Shown here: positions 33,990 to 45,381 of the stretch, one piece after another
Numbering within the stretch: the stretch's first letter is position 1
How the letters are laid out: each line of letters opens with the position of its first letter
Assembly (NCBI GenBank): GCA_949361645.1
Contig: OX442416.1
Location: 4,192,629 to 4,256,628 of the forward strand
Source: Spongilla lacustris
Taxonomy: Eukaryota > Porifera > Demospongiae > Spongillida > Spongillidae
Reading direction: 5' to 3'
Length of the DNA: 64,000 bases
The notes under the pieces: model-generated
Told to the model about the DNA's origin: nothing
What the model saw: the letters and a program-made list of their open reading frames with translations, nothing else
The model's database searches: none
Program-made: the position numbers and the translations under genes

Positions 33990-34045
33990 AATAAATCACA
34001 AGATGACCGCCAATGTATGGGCGATTTCTCGATATGACAACACGC
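33990..34045 (+). repeat. Short fragment of dispersed repeat
   Basis: CAAGATGACCGCCAATGTAT followed by GGGCGATTTCTCGATATGAC is the terminal block of the repeat family at 49960-50785, same orientation. Confidence 0.6.
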
Positions 34046-34470
34046 AAACACTAAAACGCATCACACACATCAAACAAACTGTCAGACATTCTCTGCAATC
34101 ATTCTCTGCTACATGTACCCATGTAAAGGTCTTGTTGATAACAATGAATACAATAGTTCAAGGGATGGTATACAAATACATCAAGATAAAATATTTGTAC
34201 ATGCTCATACAAGTATGCATATCTGTGTATGTGTAAACAATTAATTTTTTGTATGTTTGTATTGTATGTGTGTATGTGTGTTACATATGGACAACATTTC
34301 AACAGCCCTTTGCTGCGGCAGAACACACATGGCTGAGTTATCTTGAGCCTGAATACCACAAATGCAACAATGAAAAATGTGAAGCCAGAACAGAGTAAGG
34401 CTGTTGTGTATGTGTGTGTGCGTTACCAGTGTGGTAAGGGAGTGGCTCAAACATGGCACTGATCTTGGTG

Positions 34471-34592
<122 letters not shown>

Positions 34593-34686
34593 TGATGTGA
34601 TATTGTGGTCAATTAGTTATGGCATGTGCAAATGGGAGGGGCTGTGTTTGTGTATGTTGCCTGTCTTGTGACAAACACATGCATGT

Positions 34687-34718
<32 letters not shown>

Positions 34719-36286
34719 CTTCTGTAACTTCTACTGTAGACAATTAAAACATATCTAGCAAATTAACTCCTCCTTTCCCCCCAGATCTTGATGATAGACA
34801 CACACACACACAAGCACATACATGTACATGTACAAGCACACACACACATACACACAGTTTGTGTGTGTGTGCTTGTACACAGTGCTATGATCAATGGTGT
34901 ACAGTTGTAGGAAGCATGGGGCCCATTGCCACATTCTTATTTTTGTCGGAGTGGGGGCATTGCCCCCCCCCCCCCCGAAACACCCATTAATTTTCACCCC
35001 CCACCTTTTAATATCATCCTATGTGCTTGATGGTGCTGTATAGCCATGGTGCTGTGCTTTTGAAGTACATGTAAATATGGGTCTGTGCTTGTGAAGAAAG
35101 TTTCGTGTAGTTGAATGTGAACACTAAGCTTACATGTACATGTATTACCATTCAGCTGCTAGTCTTATGTAAACTTTTCAGTGGCCCAGTCCTGAAGTGA
35201 TAAGGTTTCACTGCCACCATATGCAAGGCTTCCAAAGCTTAGAAGTATCAAGGGCATTGGAACGTTTTCTATTGCTTTGCACTTTTCAACACACACATGC
35301 AACGCATGCACACACACATACACACATACGCACACATGCACACATGTATACATACATACACACATGCACACACAATCAGTATGTACCGGTACAGAAATGG
35401 TGTGGGAACAAGTGTACAAAAAGAAAAGGTACACTGTAATGTAACGTGCAATTTTTATAGTAATAAAAGTTATAACCTTACAAGCCTGATTTTGCTGGAC
35501 GCTGTCCCATAGGTACTTGTACAGTTGTACCTAATATTCATTTGAGCAGCTCAGAGGTCAACAACAATAGGGCATTGTATGCTATGTAAACTGAGGTTAT
35601 CCTAATCTATAGAGCTAGACATGTACCAAGTTCTAAGAAGCAAACACATGTAGTACCTACATGTGCATGTATGTGGCATGGGCCTTTGTGCCTGATGCCA
35701 TAAACTTTACAATCAAGTACATGTACATGATGGGAGGGGGTGGAGTGTGCTTTGGGCCTGATGCAAAACCTTTGGTTAGTGGTAGAGGCATTTACGTCTG
35801 ATGCATCAAGTCCTGGTACTTTTTTTCTAGGGTTCAATATCAAGAGTTGTGTTAAAAGTCTGTTTGGGACTGTTTCTATGGAGATGAGGCGAAATATTAC
35901 TCGAGGACACTCCTGTATCTAGTTTTGTACTGGGGAAGAGCAGCACCAGGAACCCAATGCTGCTGAGACTGACCATCCAGAGTGTTCAACACCTCCAGGG
36001 GTATCCACCTTAGGCTCAACAAATTTACTTAAATACCCCTACGTTCCACTCTACTCAGCTGGCATGCACTTCTTCATCAAGCAAACCAGATGGGCAGGTG
36101 TGTTGAGTGTACCAAAGGCAGGCACACGTGTCCAGTTCTAGCAATGGAGGCCTACAGATAATGCTGCCACTGTTCCACTAACCCCTCTTCCACTTCAAAG
36201 CTGGGACACCACTCGCATCTAAGAACTTCCGCTCCACCTTCCTATCCCTGGTATGGTGGAGCAATGTGGCTACAATCCAGCCAAAT
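34593..36286. other. Gene-poor stretch before the LTR element
   Basis: CA microsatellites and a short poly-C run at about 34962-34975. I see no supported gene. The 90 bases on either side of the LTR insertion would read open across the target site if rejoined, but no family is recognised. Confidence 0.45.
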
Positions 36287-36291
36287 ACAAC
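36287..36291 (+). repeat. LTR-element target duplication, left (ACAAC)
   Basis: ACAAC directly precedes the 5' LTR and recurs at 49495-49499 directly after the 3' LTR, the 5-bp footprint of retroviral-type integration. Confidence 0.92.
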
Positions 36292-36490
36292 TGTGAGAGC
36301 CCAGACCTACGGGCATGCGCATTCGAGAACTGATTGTGTATTTTTAAAAATGTATTAACTGTATAATTATAGTGTTCGTCGGGAAGTTATTGGAACTATC
36401 GGTCGGGTACTTAGCTTGGAGCGTTGATTCGGCCCTCGGGGCTTCGGTTGTGCAGTGACAGACTGGGGGCTACCAACCAGCTCTGTCACA
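36292..36490 (+). mobile_element. 5' LTR of Gmr1-like retrotransposon
   Basis: 199 bp, TG...CA ends (TGTGAGAGCCC ... CTCTGTCACA). Identical to the 3' LTR by eye except for one 4-base insertion in an AT-rich stretch (TATTTTTAAAAATG versus TATTTAAATG). The insertion is therefore recent. A TATA-like ACTGTATAATTATAG segment is inside. Confidence 0.93.
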
Positions 36491-36493
36491 TAT

Positions 36494-36512
36494 ATGGTGG
36501 CAGCGGTGGGAT
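36494..36512 (+). promoter_or_regulatory. Probable primer binding site
   Basis: TGGTGGCAGCGGTGGGAT begins a few bases after the 5' LTR. Starting with TGG, it fits complementarity to a tRNA 3' CCA end. I do not assign the tRNA. Confidence 0.55.
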
Positions 36513-36558
36513 ATTTGTAAGTCGCGACGGTTATTGTACGACGCCCGTGCTGTAGTGG

Positions 36559-36955
36559 ATGACAACGCGTTCGGGGAAAAGTTACAAGCAACCGAAAATG
36601 GAAGAAATTCAAGGTATGTTAAAAACACTTGTTGAGGACCGTAGGCAGAGAGAAGTAGAAGTTGCGGCGGAACGGCTGAGAAGGGAAGCAGAGTTCGAGA
36701 CGGAAAGAACCAGGATGGAGGAGGAAAGGCAGAGACGAGAGCGGGAGATGGGACAACAGATGGAGGAGTTGCGGGGACACCTGGAATCCCTTATGAAGGT
36801 GGTGGCGGATTCACGAAAACCCGAGGTCGTAAGTCACAAGCGGGAGTTGAGTGTGAAATTGGTGCCGCTAACCGAAAAAGAGGATATAGAAGCTTATCTT
36901 GTAACCTTTGAGCGTATCATGGCAGCTCACCAGGTTGAGAAGGACTGCTGGCCGC
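36559..36955 (+). CDS. gag: Gag N-terminal part, interrupted by insertion
   Basis: Starts at ATG (MTTRSGKSYKQPKMEEIQGM) 68 bases after the LTR. Residues about 15-85 are a charged coiled coil (RLRREAEFETERTRMEEERQ), then LTEKEDIEAYLVTFERIMAA and HQVEKDCWP, the start of a gypsy-type gag/SCAN-like fold. The frame is broken at 36956 by an 8.4-kb DNA transposon. It resumes in the correct frame at 45382, because insertion duplicated only AGT. Before that insertion gag and pol formed one open frame. Confidence 0.92.
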
Positions 36956-36958
36956 AGT
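36956..36958 (+). repeat. Target duplication AGT, left
   Basis: AGT at 36956-36958 and again at 45379-45381. Removing the element plus one copy restores the gag frame exactly. Confidence 0.9.
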
Positions 36959-37379
36959 CACAGCAATTCAGGCGTCTGATTGCGTATCATTACTAATCAC
37001 GCGTTATAAGGAACCTACGTAAGTTAACGGAACGAAAGATTGCGGGTACGTACGAGCTTAAACGACCCCCGCACGCACATAAAAAATGTGTACGTATCAT
37101 CACGGTAGTTTCGTACCCAGACCCAAATGTACGTAACTGTAAGCGATAATATCATTACGTACATTTGGATCTGGGTACGAGACTACATTCTCGAGATCAC
37201 GTGAAAGGCTTTTTTCAAATCTGAGGGTAAGCGCAAAGGTCTATTCTGTGGCGGATTCTTCTAGTACCGCCTGGTATGTGAACAAATCAACCTATTTTTG
37301 TACACGTCACCAGAAAGAATCAATCGGTAACGTAACACTATTACCGGAAATATAATGTACATGTAGTATTTATCTTCAG

Positions 37380-37493
37380 TTACGCAACGCAGATGGACAT
37401 ACAAACGACCATCCCATCAGCCTGAGTGCATCAGAGATCGATCATGAAGGTTCATATGAATGCTGGACCGGAACTAGCGAATCAAAACAAGAG
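37380..37493 (+). CDS. Immunoglobulin-domain exon captured in CACTA-like element
   Basis: A 38-codon exon bounded by an acceptor (TTTATCTTCAG) and a donor (GAG|GTATTT). It encodes HPISLSASEIDHEGSYECWT, the D-x-G-x-Y-x-C signature of the F strand of V/I-type immunoglobulin domains. The upstream half of the domain is not found nearby: the element begins only 420 bases before. It may join, through unseen exons, to the membrane-spanning exon at 44853-44947, but that exon needs a different phase. A captured fragment of a host surface-receptor gene is the best reading. Confidence 0.6.
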
Positions 37494-37549
37494 GTATTTT
37501 AGAGAATCCCTTTGTATGCAGCAAATTGGCATCAGAAACTGCTAGTATG

Positions 37550-40500
37550 TGTTAGGTGTGTGTATAAGTGGGCCATGTGTATGAGTTGGGTCGTGGATTA
37601 TATTTGTAAGTTGTGAGTGTGTGGGAGATTGTGATGTGTGTGTGTAGACCATATGTTGTGATGTGTTGCGTGGGAGTGTGTGGGAGCTTGTGATGTGGGT
37701 AGACCATACGTTGTGATGTGTTGTGTGAGATTGTGGGAGTTTGTGATGTGTGTGTAGACCATGAATTGTGATGTGCTATATGGGAGTGTGTGGGAGCTTG
37801 TGATGTGTGTGTAGACCATACATTGTGATGTGTTGTGTGTGAGTGTGTGGGAGCTTGTGGATTGTGATGTGTTATATGGGAGTGTGTGGGAGCTTGTGTC
37901 TTAGTGTAGACCATAGGTTGTGATACATATGTGAGTGTGTGGGAGCTTGTGATGTGTGTGTAGACCATGCGTTGTGATACATGTATGAGTGTGTGGGAGC
38001 TTGTGATGTGTGTGTAGACCATGGATTATGATGTGTTATATGGGAGTGTGTGGGAGCTTGTGATGTGTGTGTAGACCATGGATTGTGATGTGTTATTTGG
38101 GAGTGTGTGGGAGCATGTGATGTGTGTGTAGACCATGGGTTGTGATTCGTGTGTGAGTGTGTGGGAGCTTGTGATTTGTGTGTAGACCATGGGTTGTGAT
38201 ACGTGTGTGAGTGTGTGGGAGCTTGTGATGTGTGTGTACACCATGGATTGTTATGTGTTATATGGGAGTGTGTGGGAGCTTGTGATGTGTGTGTAGACCA
38301 TGGGTTGTGATGTGTTATACTTGAGTGTGTGGGAGCTTGTGATGTGTGTGTAGACAATGGGTTGTGATACATGTATGAGTGTGTGGGAGCTTGTGATGTG
38401 TGTGTAGACCATAGATTGTGATGTGTTATATGGGAGTGTGTGGGCGCTTGTGACGTGTGTAGACCATGGATTGTGATGTGTTATATGTGAGTGTGTGGGA
38501 GCTTGTGATTTATGTGTAGACCATGGGTTGTGATACATGTGTGAGTGTGTGAGAGCTTGTGATGTGTGTGTAGACCATACGTTGTGATGTGTTGTGTGAG
38601 ATTGTGGGAGTTTGTGATGTGTATGTAGACCATGGATTGTGATGTGCTATATGGGAGTGTGTGGGAGCTTGTGATGTGTGTGTAGACCATACATTGTGAT
38701 GTGTTGTGTGTGAGTGTGTGGGAGCTAGTGATGTGTGTAGACCATGGATTGTGATGTGTTATATGGGAGTGTGTGGGAGCTTGTGATTTATGTGTAGACC
38801 ATGGGTTGTGATACATGTGTGAGTGTGTGAGAGCTTGTGATGTGTGTGTAGACCATACGTTGTGATGTGTTGTGTGAGATTGTGGGAGCTTGTGATGTGT
38901 ATGTAGACCAAGGATTGTGATGTGCTATATGGGAGTGTGTGGGAGCTTGTGATGTGTGTGTAGACCATACATTGTGATGTGTTGTGTGTGTGTGTGGGAG
39001 CTAGTGATGTGTGTAGACCATGGATTGTGATGTGTTATATGGGAGTGTGTGGGAGCTTGTGATGTGTGTGTAAACCATGGGTTGTGATACATATGGGAGT
39101 GTGTGGAAGCTTGTGATGTGTGTGTAGACCATGCATACATTGTGATGTGTTGTGTGTGAGTGTGTGGGAGCTAGTGATGTGTGTAGACCATGGATTGTGA
39201 TGTGTTATATGGGAGTGTGGGAGCTTGTGATGTGTGTGTAGACCATGGATTGTGATGTGTTATATGGGAGTGTTTGGGAGCTTGTGATGTGTGTGTAGAC
39301 CATGGATTGTGATGTGTTATATGGGAGTGTGTGGGAGCTAGTGATTTATGTGTAGCCCATGGGTTGTGATACATGTGTGAGTGTGTGAGAGCTTGTGATG
39401 TGTGTGTAGACCATACGTTGTGATGTGTTGTGTGAGATTGTGGGAGTTTGTGATGTGTATGTAGACCATGGATTGTGATGTGCTATATGGGAGTGTGTGG
39501 GAGCTTGTGATGTGTGTGTAGACCATACATTGTGATGTGTTGTGTGTGAGTGTGTGGGAGCTAGTGATGTGTGTAGACCATGGATTGTGATGTGTTATAT
39601 GGGAGTGTGTGGGAGCTTGCAATATGTGTGTAGACCATGGATTGTGAAGTGTTATATGGGAGTGTGTGGGAGCTTGTGATGTGTGTATAGACCATGGATT
39701 GTGATGTGTTATATGTGAGTGTGTGGGAGCTTTTGATGTGTGTGTAGACCATGGGTTGTGACACATGTATGAGTGTGTGAGCTTGTGATGTGTGTGTAGA
39801 CCATGGATTGTGATGTGTTATATGGGAGTGTGTGGGAGCTTGTGATGTGTGTGTAGACCATGGATTGTGATGTGTTATATGGGAGTGTGTGGGAGCTTGT
39901 GATGTGTGTGTAGACCATGGATTGTGATGTATTATATGGGAGTGTGTGGGAGCTTGTGATTGTGATGTGTTATATGGGAGTGTGTGGGAGCTTGTGATGT
40001 GTGTGTAGACAAGGGATTGTGATGTGTTATATGGGAGTGTGTGGAAGCTTGTGATGTGTGTGTAGACCATAGATTGTGATGTGTTATATGAGAGTGTGTG
40101 GGAGCTTGTGATGTGTGTGTAGACCATGGATTGTGATGTGTTATATGGGAGTGTGTGGGAGCTTGTGATGTGTGTGTAGACCATGGATTGTGATGTGTTG
40201 TGTGAGTGTGTGCGAGCTTGTGATGTGTGTGTAGACCATGGATTGTGATGTGTTATATGGGAGTGTGGGAGCTTGTGATGTGTGTGTAGACCATGGATTG
40301 TGATGTGTTATATAGGAGTGTGTGGGAGCTTGTGATGTGTGTGTAGACCATGGATTGTGATGTGTTGTGTGAGTGTGTGGGAGCTTGTGATGTCTGTGTA
40401 GTAGCCATGTGTATTGATGTGTTGTGTGATGTGTGTGTAGACCATACGTTGTGATGTGTTGTGTGAGATTGTGGGAGTTTGTGATGTGTGTGTAGACCAT

Positions 40501-42410
40501 GGATTGTGATGTGCTATATGGGAGTGTGTGGGAGCTTGTGATGTGTGTGTAGACCATACATTGTGATGTGTTGTGTGTGAGTGTGTGCATGGGAGCTAGT
40601 GATGTGTGTAGACCATGGATTGTGATGTGTTATATGGGAGTGGGAGCTTGTGACGTGTGTAGACCATGGGTTGTGATCAATGTGTTATGGGAGTGTGTGG
40701 GAGCTTGTGATGTGTGTGTAGACCATGGATTGTGATGTGTTATATGGGAGTGTGTGGGAGCTTGTGATTTATGTGTAGACCATTGGTTGTGATGTGTTAT
40801 TTGGGAGTGTGTGGGAGTTTGTGATGTGTGTGTAGACCATGGATTGTGATGTGTTAATGGGAGTGTGTGGGAGCTTGTGACGTGTGTGTAGACCATGGAT
40901 TGTGATGTGTTATATCGGAGTGTGTGGGAGCTTGTGATGTGTGTGTAGACAAGGGATTGTGATGTGTTATTTGGGAGTGTGTGGGAGCATGTGATGTGTG
41001 TGTAGACCATAGATTGTGATGTGTTATATGGGAGTGTGTGGGAGCTTGTGACGTGTGTGTAGACCATGGATTGTGATGTGTTATATGGGAGTGTGGGAGC
41101 TTGTGATGTGTGTGTAGACCATGGATTGTGATGTGTTATATAGGAGTGTGTGGTAGCTTGTGATGTGTGTGTAGACCATAGATTGTGATGTGTTATATGG
41201 GAGTGTGTGGGAGCTTGTGATTTATGTGTAGACCATGGGTTGTGATGTGTTATTTGGGAGTGTGTGGGAGTTTGTGATGTGTGTGTAGACCATGGATTGT
41301 GATGTGTTATATGGGAGTGTGTGGGAGCTTGTGACGTGTGTGTAGACCATGGATTGTGATGTGTTATATCGGAGTGTGTGGGAGCTTGTGATGTGTTTGT
41401 AGACAAGGGATTGCGATGTGTTCTATGGGAGTGTGTGGGAGCTTGTGATGTGTGTGTAGACCATAGATTGTGATGTGTTATATGGGAGTGTGTGGGAGCT
41501 TGTGGCGTGTGTAGACCATGGGTTGTGATGTGTTATAGAGGAGTGTGTGGTAGCTTGTGATGTGTGTGTAGACCATGGATTGTGATGTGTTATATGGGAG
41601 TGTGTGGGAGCTTGTGATGTGTGTGTAAACCATGGGTTGTGATACATATGGGAGTGTGTGGGGGCTTGTGATGTGTGTGTAGACCATGCATACATTGTGA
41701 TGTGTTGTGTGTGAGTGTGTGGGAGCTAGTGATGTGTGTAGACCATGGATTGTGATGTGTTATATGGGAGTGTGGGAGCTTGTGATGTGTGTGTAGACCA
41801 TGGATTGTGATGTGTTATATGGGAGTGTTTGGGAGCTTGTGATGTGTGTGTAGACCATGGATTGTGATGTGTTATATAGGAGTGTGTGGTGTGTGTAGAC
41901 CATGGGTTGTGATGTGATGTATGGGAGTGTGTGGGAGCTTGTGATGTGTGTGTAAACCATGGGTTGTGATACATGTATGAGTGTGTGGGAGCTTGTGATG
42001 TGTGTGTAGACCATGGATTGTGATGTGTTGTATGTGAGTGTGGGAGCTTGTAATGTGTGTGTAGACCATACGTTGTGATGTGAGTGTGTGGGACCTTGTG
42101 ATGTGTGTGTAGACCATACGTTGTGATGTGAGTGTGTGGGAGCTTGTGATGTATGTGTAGTAGCCATGTGTATTGATGTGTTGTGTGAGAATGTGTGGGA
42201 GCTTGTGGTGTGTGTGGTGTGTGCATATAGATCATGGGTTGTGTGGGAGCGGGTGAGCTTGTGATGTGTGTGTTCTGTAGGCCATGGGAGCTTCTGATGT
42301 GTGTGTGGACCATGCATGTGTGTTGTGTGTGTGAGAGAGCTTGTGATGTGTGTGTACATATACCTTGTGATGTGTGTGTAGACCATGAGTTTTGATGTGT
42401 GTAGACCATT
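37550..42410. repeat. 57-bp minisatellite, about 85 copies
   Basis: Tandem units of about 57 bp built on GGGAGCTTGTGATGTGTGTG, TAGACCATGGATTGTGATGT and GTTATATGGGAGTGTGT. Shorter variants and recurring multi-unit blocks (for example around 38560-38760, 38840-39000 and 39400-39590) show higher-order duplication. 57 is divisible by three and the minus strand lacks stops, giving long frames of 19-residue repeats (HNPWSTHTSQAPTHSHITH) in several registers. I treat these as by-products. Confidence 0.95.
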
Positions 42411-43265
42411 AACTGAGTGTATTTGTACAGTCATGTTGTGTGCATGTGAAATCCATCAGACATTGTTTGAACTGTCCTTGGTAACAGATGTCCTGCACAC
42501 TTGGTTTTGCAGGGACCTTGATGGGTGTGGCCATGTCAAGATACAACTATCTCTCTCTCACATGCACATGCACTCTCTTGGTTTTGCAGGCACATCTGTA
42601 CCTTCCTCAGTTGTCCTCAGCTGCAAGCCTTGTTTTGACTGATTCTTTGTTTTGTACGTGTACATTGTAACTGTAAAAAATGTTGCTTCTAACTGTTGTT
42701 ATTATGAACTGATTCGATCACACAAGTGCCGTACTAACGACCACATCACTTGAATTAATGTACATGTAGGTTATACATGTACCAGTGCGCGTTCAGATAC
42801 AAGTTACCTTCGGGGGGCGGGGCATGTAAACATTAGAAATTTGTCTATTGGCCTCGTTGAGGCCGCGCGATTAAAGATTGTATTTGGGAATATATGATCT
42901 CCATCAGCTAATGTACATGTTTTGTGGGAGATTCATGCTAGCATGCTGCCAGTGCGCCCATATGCATCCAGAGGCTTAGTACACGTAGCAACACAATATT
43001 ACTGCATCATTGTACCCGCGGCTTTAATCGACAGTGAATAATTTTGTCACCCAGATTAGTTGCAAAGGCATGGTTGACGTGTGTGTATAATACATGTCTT
43101 GCGACATAGGGCTATTAATATAACAAACAAAGCTAGCTAGCTAGTATCGAAGCTAATTGCTTGCTATACATGTATATAGCTATATCCGTCAGTCAGTACG
43201 CAGAAATTAAAGCCGCGGCCGGTTAATAACTATGCATAGCATCTCTCACCCACTGGATCATATGT
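42411..43265. other. Non-repetitive part of the CACTA-like element
   Basis: Two direct copies of CTTGGTTTTGCAGG occur at about 42501 and 42579, each looking like a splice acceptor. The frames after them show no domain. Nothing else can be supported. Confidence 0.45.
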
Positions 43266-44215
43266 GATAGGTCTGACCCCAGCAGAAAGTCAGTGAGTAG
43301 CTATAGTTTTCTCCCCTTGTTTGTGCACCCTTATCACATGCTCTGGGCATTGGGAAAGGTTTGGTAGTCATGTTAACCTCAAAGTAAGGTTTTTGACTGG
43401 GGACTAGAACCATCTCTCTCCCACTTGCCAGGATATATAATATGAGATAGTCTTAACCCCAGCAGAAAGTCATGGAGTAGTGTTTTCCCCTTGTTTGTGC
43501 ACCCTTGTCACATGCTCTGGGCATTGCAAAAGGTTTGGTAGTGATATTAACCTCAAAGTAAGGTTTTTGGCTGGGGACTAGAACCATCTCTCTCCCACTT
43601 GCCAGGATAATATGAGATAGTCTTAACCCCAGCAGAAAGTCATGGAGTAGTGTTGTCCCCTTGTTTGTGCACCCTTATCACATGCTGTGGGCATTGCAAA
43701 AGGTTTGGTAGTGATGTTAACCTCAAAGTAAGGTTTTGGCTGGGGACTAGAACCATCTCTCTCCCACTTGCCAGGATAGTATGAGATAGTCTTAACCCCA
43801 GCAGAAAGTCATGGAGTAGTGTTTTCCCCTTGTTTGTGCACCCTTATCACATGCTCTGAGCATTGGGAAAGGTTTGGTAGTAATGTTAACCTCAAAGTAG
43901 GGTTTTTGGCTGGGGACTAGAATCATCTCTCTCCCACTTGCCAGGATAATATGAGATAGTCTTAACCCCAGCAGAAAGTCATGGAGTAGTGTTGTCCCCT
44001 TGTTTGTGCACCCTTATCACATGCTCTGGGCATTGGAAAGGTTTGGTAGTCATGTTAACCTCAAAGTAAGGTTTTTGGCTGGGGACTAGAACCATCTCTC
44101 TCCCACTTGCCAGGGTAATATGAGATAGTCTTAATCCCAGCATAGTGTTGTCCCCTAGTTTGTGCGCCCTTACCACATGCTCTGATCATTGGGAAAGGTC
44201 TCAGATTGCAAAAAG
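43266..44215. repeat. Tandem array, 170-bp unit, five to six copies
   Basis: The landmark CCCCAGCAGAAAG recurs at 43277, 43457, 43627, 43796 and 43966, with a decayed copy near 44134; spacings are 180, 170, 169, 170 and 168. Units also contain CCCCTTGTTTGTGCACCC, TGTTAACCTCAAAGTA and CATCTCTCTCCCACTTGCCA. No coding frame spans it. Confidence 0.93.
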
Positions 44216-44691
44216 TTAAAATTATAAATATACTTTACCAATTCACGTGACCTATACATTTTTGGCGGTTATGTTTGGAAAAGGGGTGGATATTGGACTT
44301 GCACGAGTGCAGTGAAGCAACAAGGTTGGCGATGTGGTAGAGATTGCTTGATCTTTGTTCTAATAGCATGTATGCGTTCATTTCATGTGCTGTAACGTTA
44401 ACGTCACTTTGTTTTTAGTAAGGCTCCATTGTTCAGAACTTCTCGGTAAGGAGAAATGTATACGTCCGATTTGGTTGGTAGTTGCTGCAACTCGGCGTAC
44501 ATATATAGAGTTGCTAAATCAACGTAGGATATAATTTGCAAAGGTATGTACTCTGGTGCCACCTTGTAAGTTGGTGCGATTTATGTGTTCGGTTCAATTT
44601 CATAGCAACCATGTGATGCGTGTTCTGCGCCAATAAAGGTTGGTGAATGCTTCTAAACCACCTAGTTTTTTCGTACTCCCGGGTTAGAACA

Positions 44692-44947
44692 ATGGCAGTG
44701 TCGCGAGCGCGTATCAAGTTATCTGGTAAGTCATTTGTGTAGCCTAGCAGCTTACATGCTTTGTGTTTTGCAGGCCCGGCGACCGGCGTTCGATCTTAGA
44801 CATCATACGGATGAAATTCCGTTGACATTCTTATTGTGTCTTTTTGTTACAGGGAGTCAGGAAGAGCCAAAAGATAGTTCATACAAATGGTACGCCGTCA
44901 TTGCTGGATGCCTGGTTATGTTCTTTATACTCTTATCCTTGTCCTAG
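44692..44947 (+). CDS. Short single-pass membrane protein, two exons
   Basis: Exon 1 (44692-44725, MAVSRARIKLS) and exon 2 (44853-44947) are joined in phase 1 by GTAAGT...TTACAG, giving 42 residues. The second exon reads SQEEPKDSSYKWYAVIAG, then a hydrophobic run CLVMFFILLSLS to the stop: a C-terminal membrane anchor with the N-terminus cytosolic. Alternatively exon 2 is the membrane-spanning exon of a receptor whose Ig exon lies at 37380. An AATAAA occurs near 45037. No family recognised. Confidence 0.5.
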
Positions 44948-45378
44948 GTCGTTTGCTTGAAGTTACGCAAGCTACAAAGGCTTACAGGGAGAGGCTTGGC
45001 TTTGTGTTTTATTAATGCTGTACAAATATAAAAATCAATAAACATTTTGTTAACTAACATGAACACTGAAGTTAAGTTAAAGGGCTGGGCCATGTTTATT
45101 AATCTATATATGATTTACAATAGTAAATTAACGAACATTTGTATATGTATGACGCGACAATAACAATGGGAACGAGAGAAATCACGATGAAATGACGTAA
45201 GCTCGCGGTATTGTTCACGTACTCGCGCGGATGAATGTCACGGCCCGCAATACTGTTCGTGAGTAATCGGTCCGAACGCGGGTAGGTGAGCCTGAATCCA
45301 ACGTAGTCCGTCATGTCAGGGTTACAAATGAATCTACGTGACGTTACGGGCCCGCAGCAGGGCAGTCGAATTGCTGTG

Positions 45379-45381
45379 AGT
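45379..45381 (+). repeat. Target duplication AGT, right
   Basis: Second copy of the 3-bp duplication left by the CACTA-like insertion. Confidence 0.9.

Larger units (their letters stand above)
36959..45378. mobile_element. CACTA-like element of 8.4 kb inside gag
   Basis: Ends CACAGCAATTC (36959-36969) and its complement GAATTGCTGTG (45368-45378), with a 3-bp AGT duplication, as in EnSpm/CACTA elements. Subterminal sequence on both sides is rich in ACGTA/CGTAC words, and 37113-37181 contains a fold-back (GTACCCAGACCCAAATGTAC against its near complement). No transposase is seen. The cargo is an Ig-domain exon, a 4.8-kb minisatellite, a 170-bp tandem array and a small membrane-protein gene. It must be younger than the retrotransposon it sits in. 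Confidence 0.88.

Noticed and set aside
37552..42434. Many minus-strand open frames of 70-258 codons
   Set aside because: The 57-bp unit is a multiple of three without stops on that strand. Overlapping frames in several registers are what a repeat gives.
43266..44215. CRISPR-like regular repeats
   Set aside because: The whole 170-bp unit is repeated, with no short repeats separated by unique spacers, and the genome is eukaryotic.
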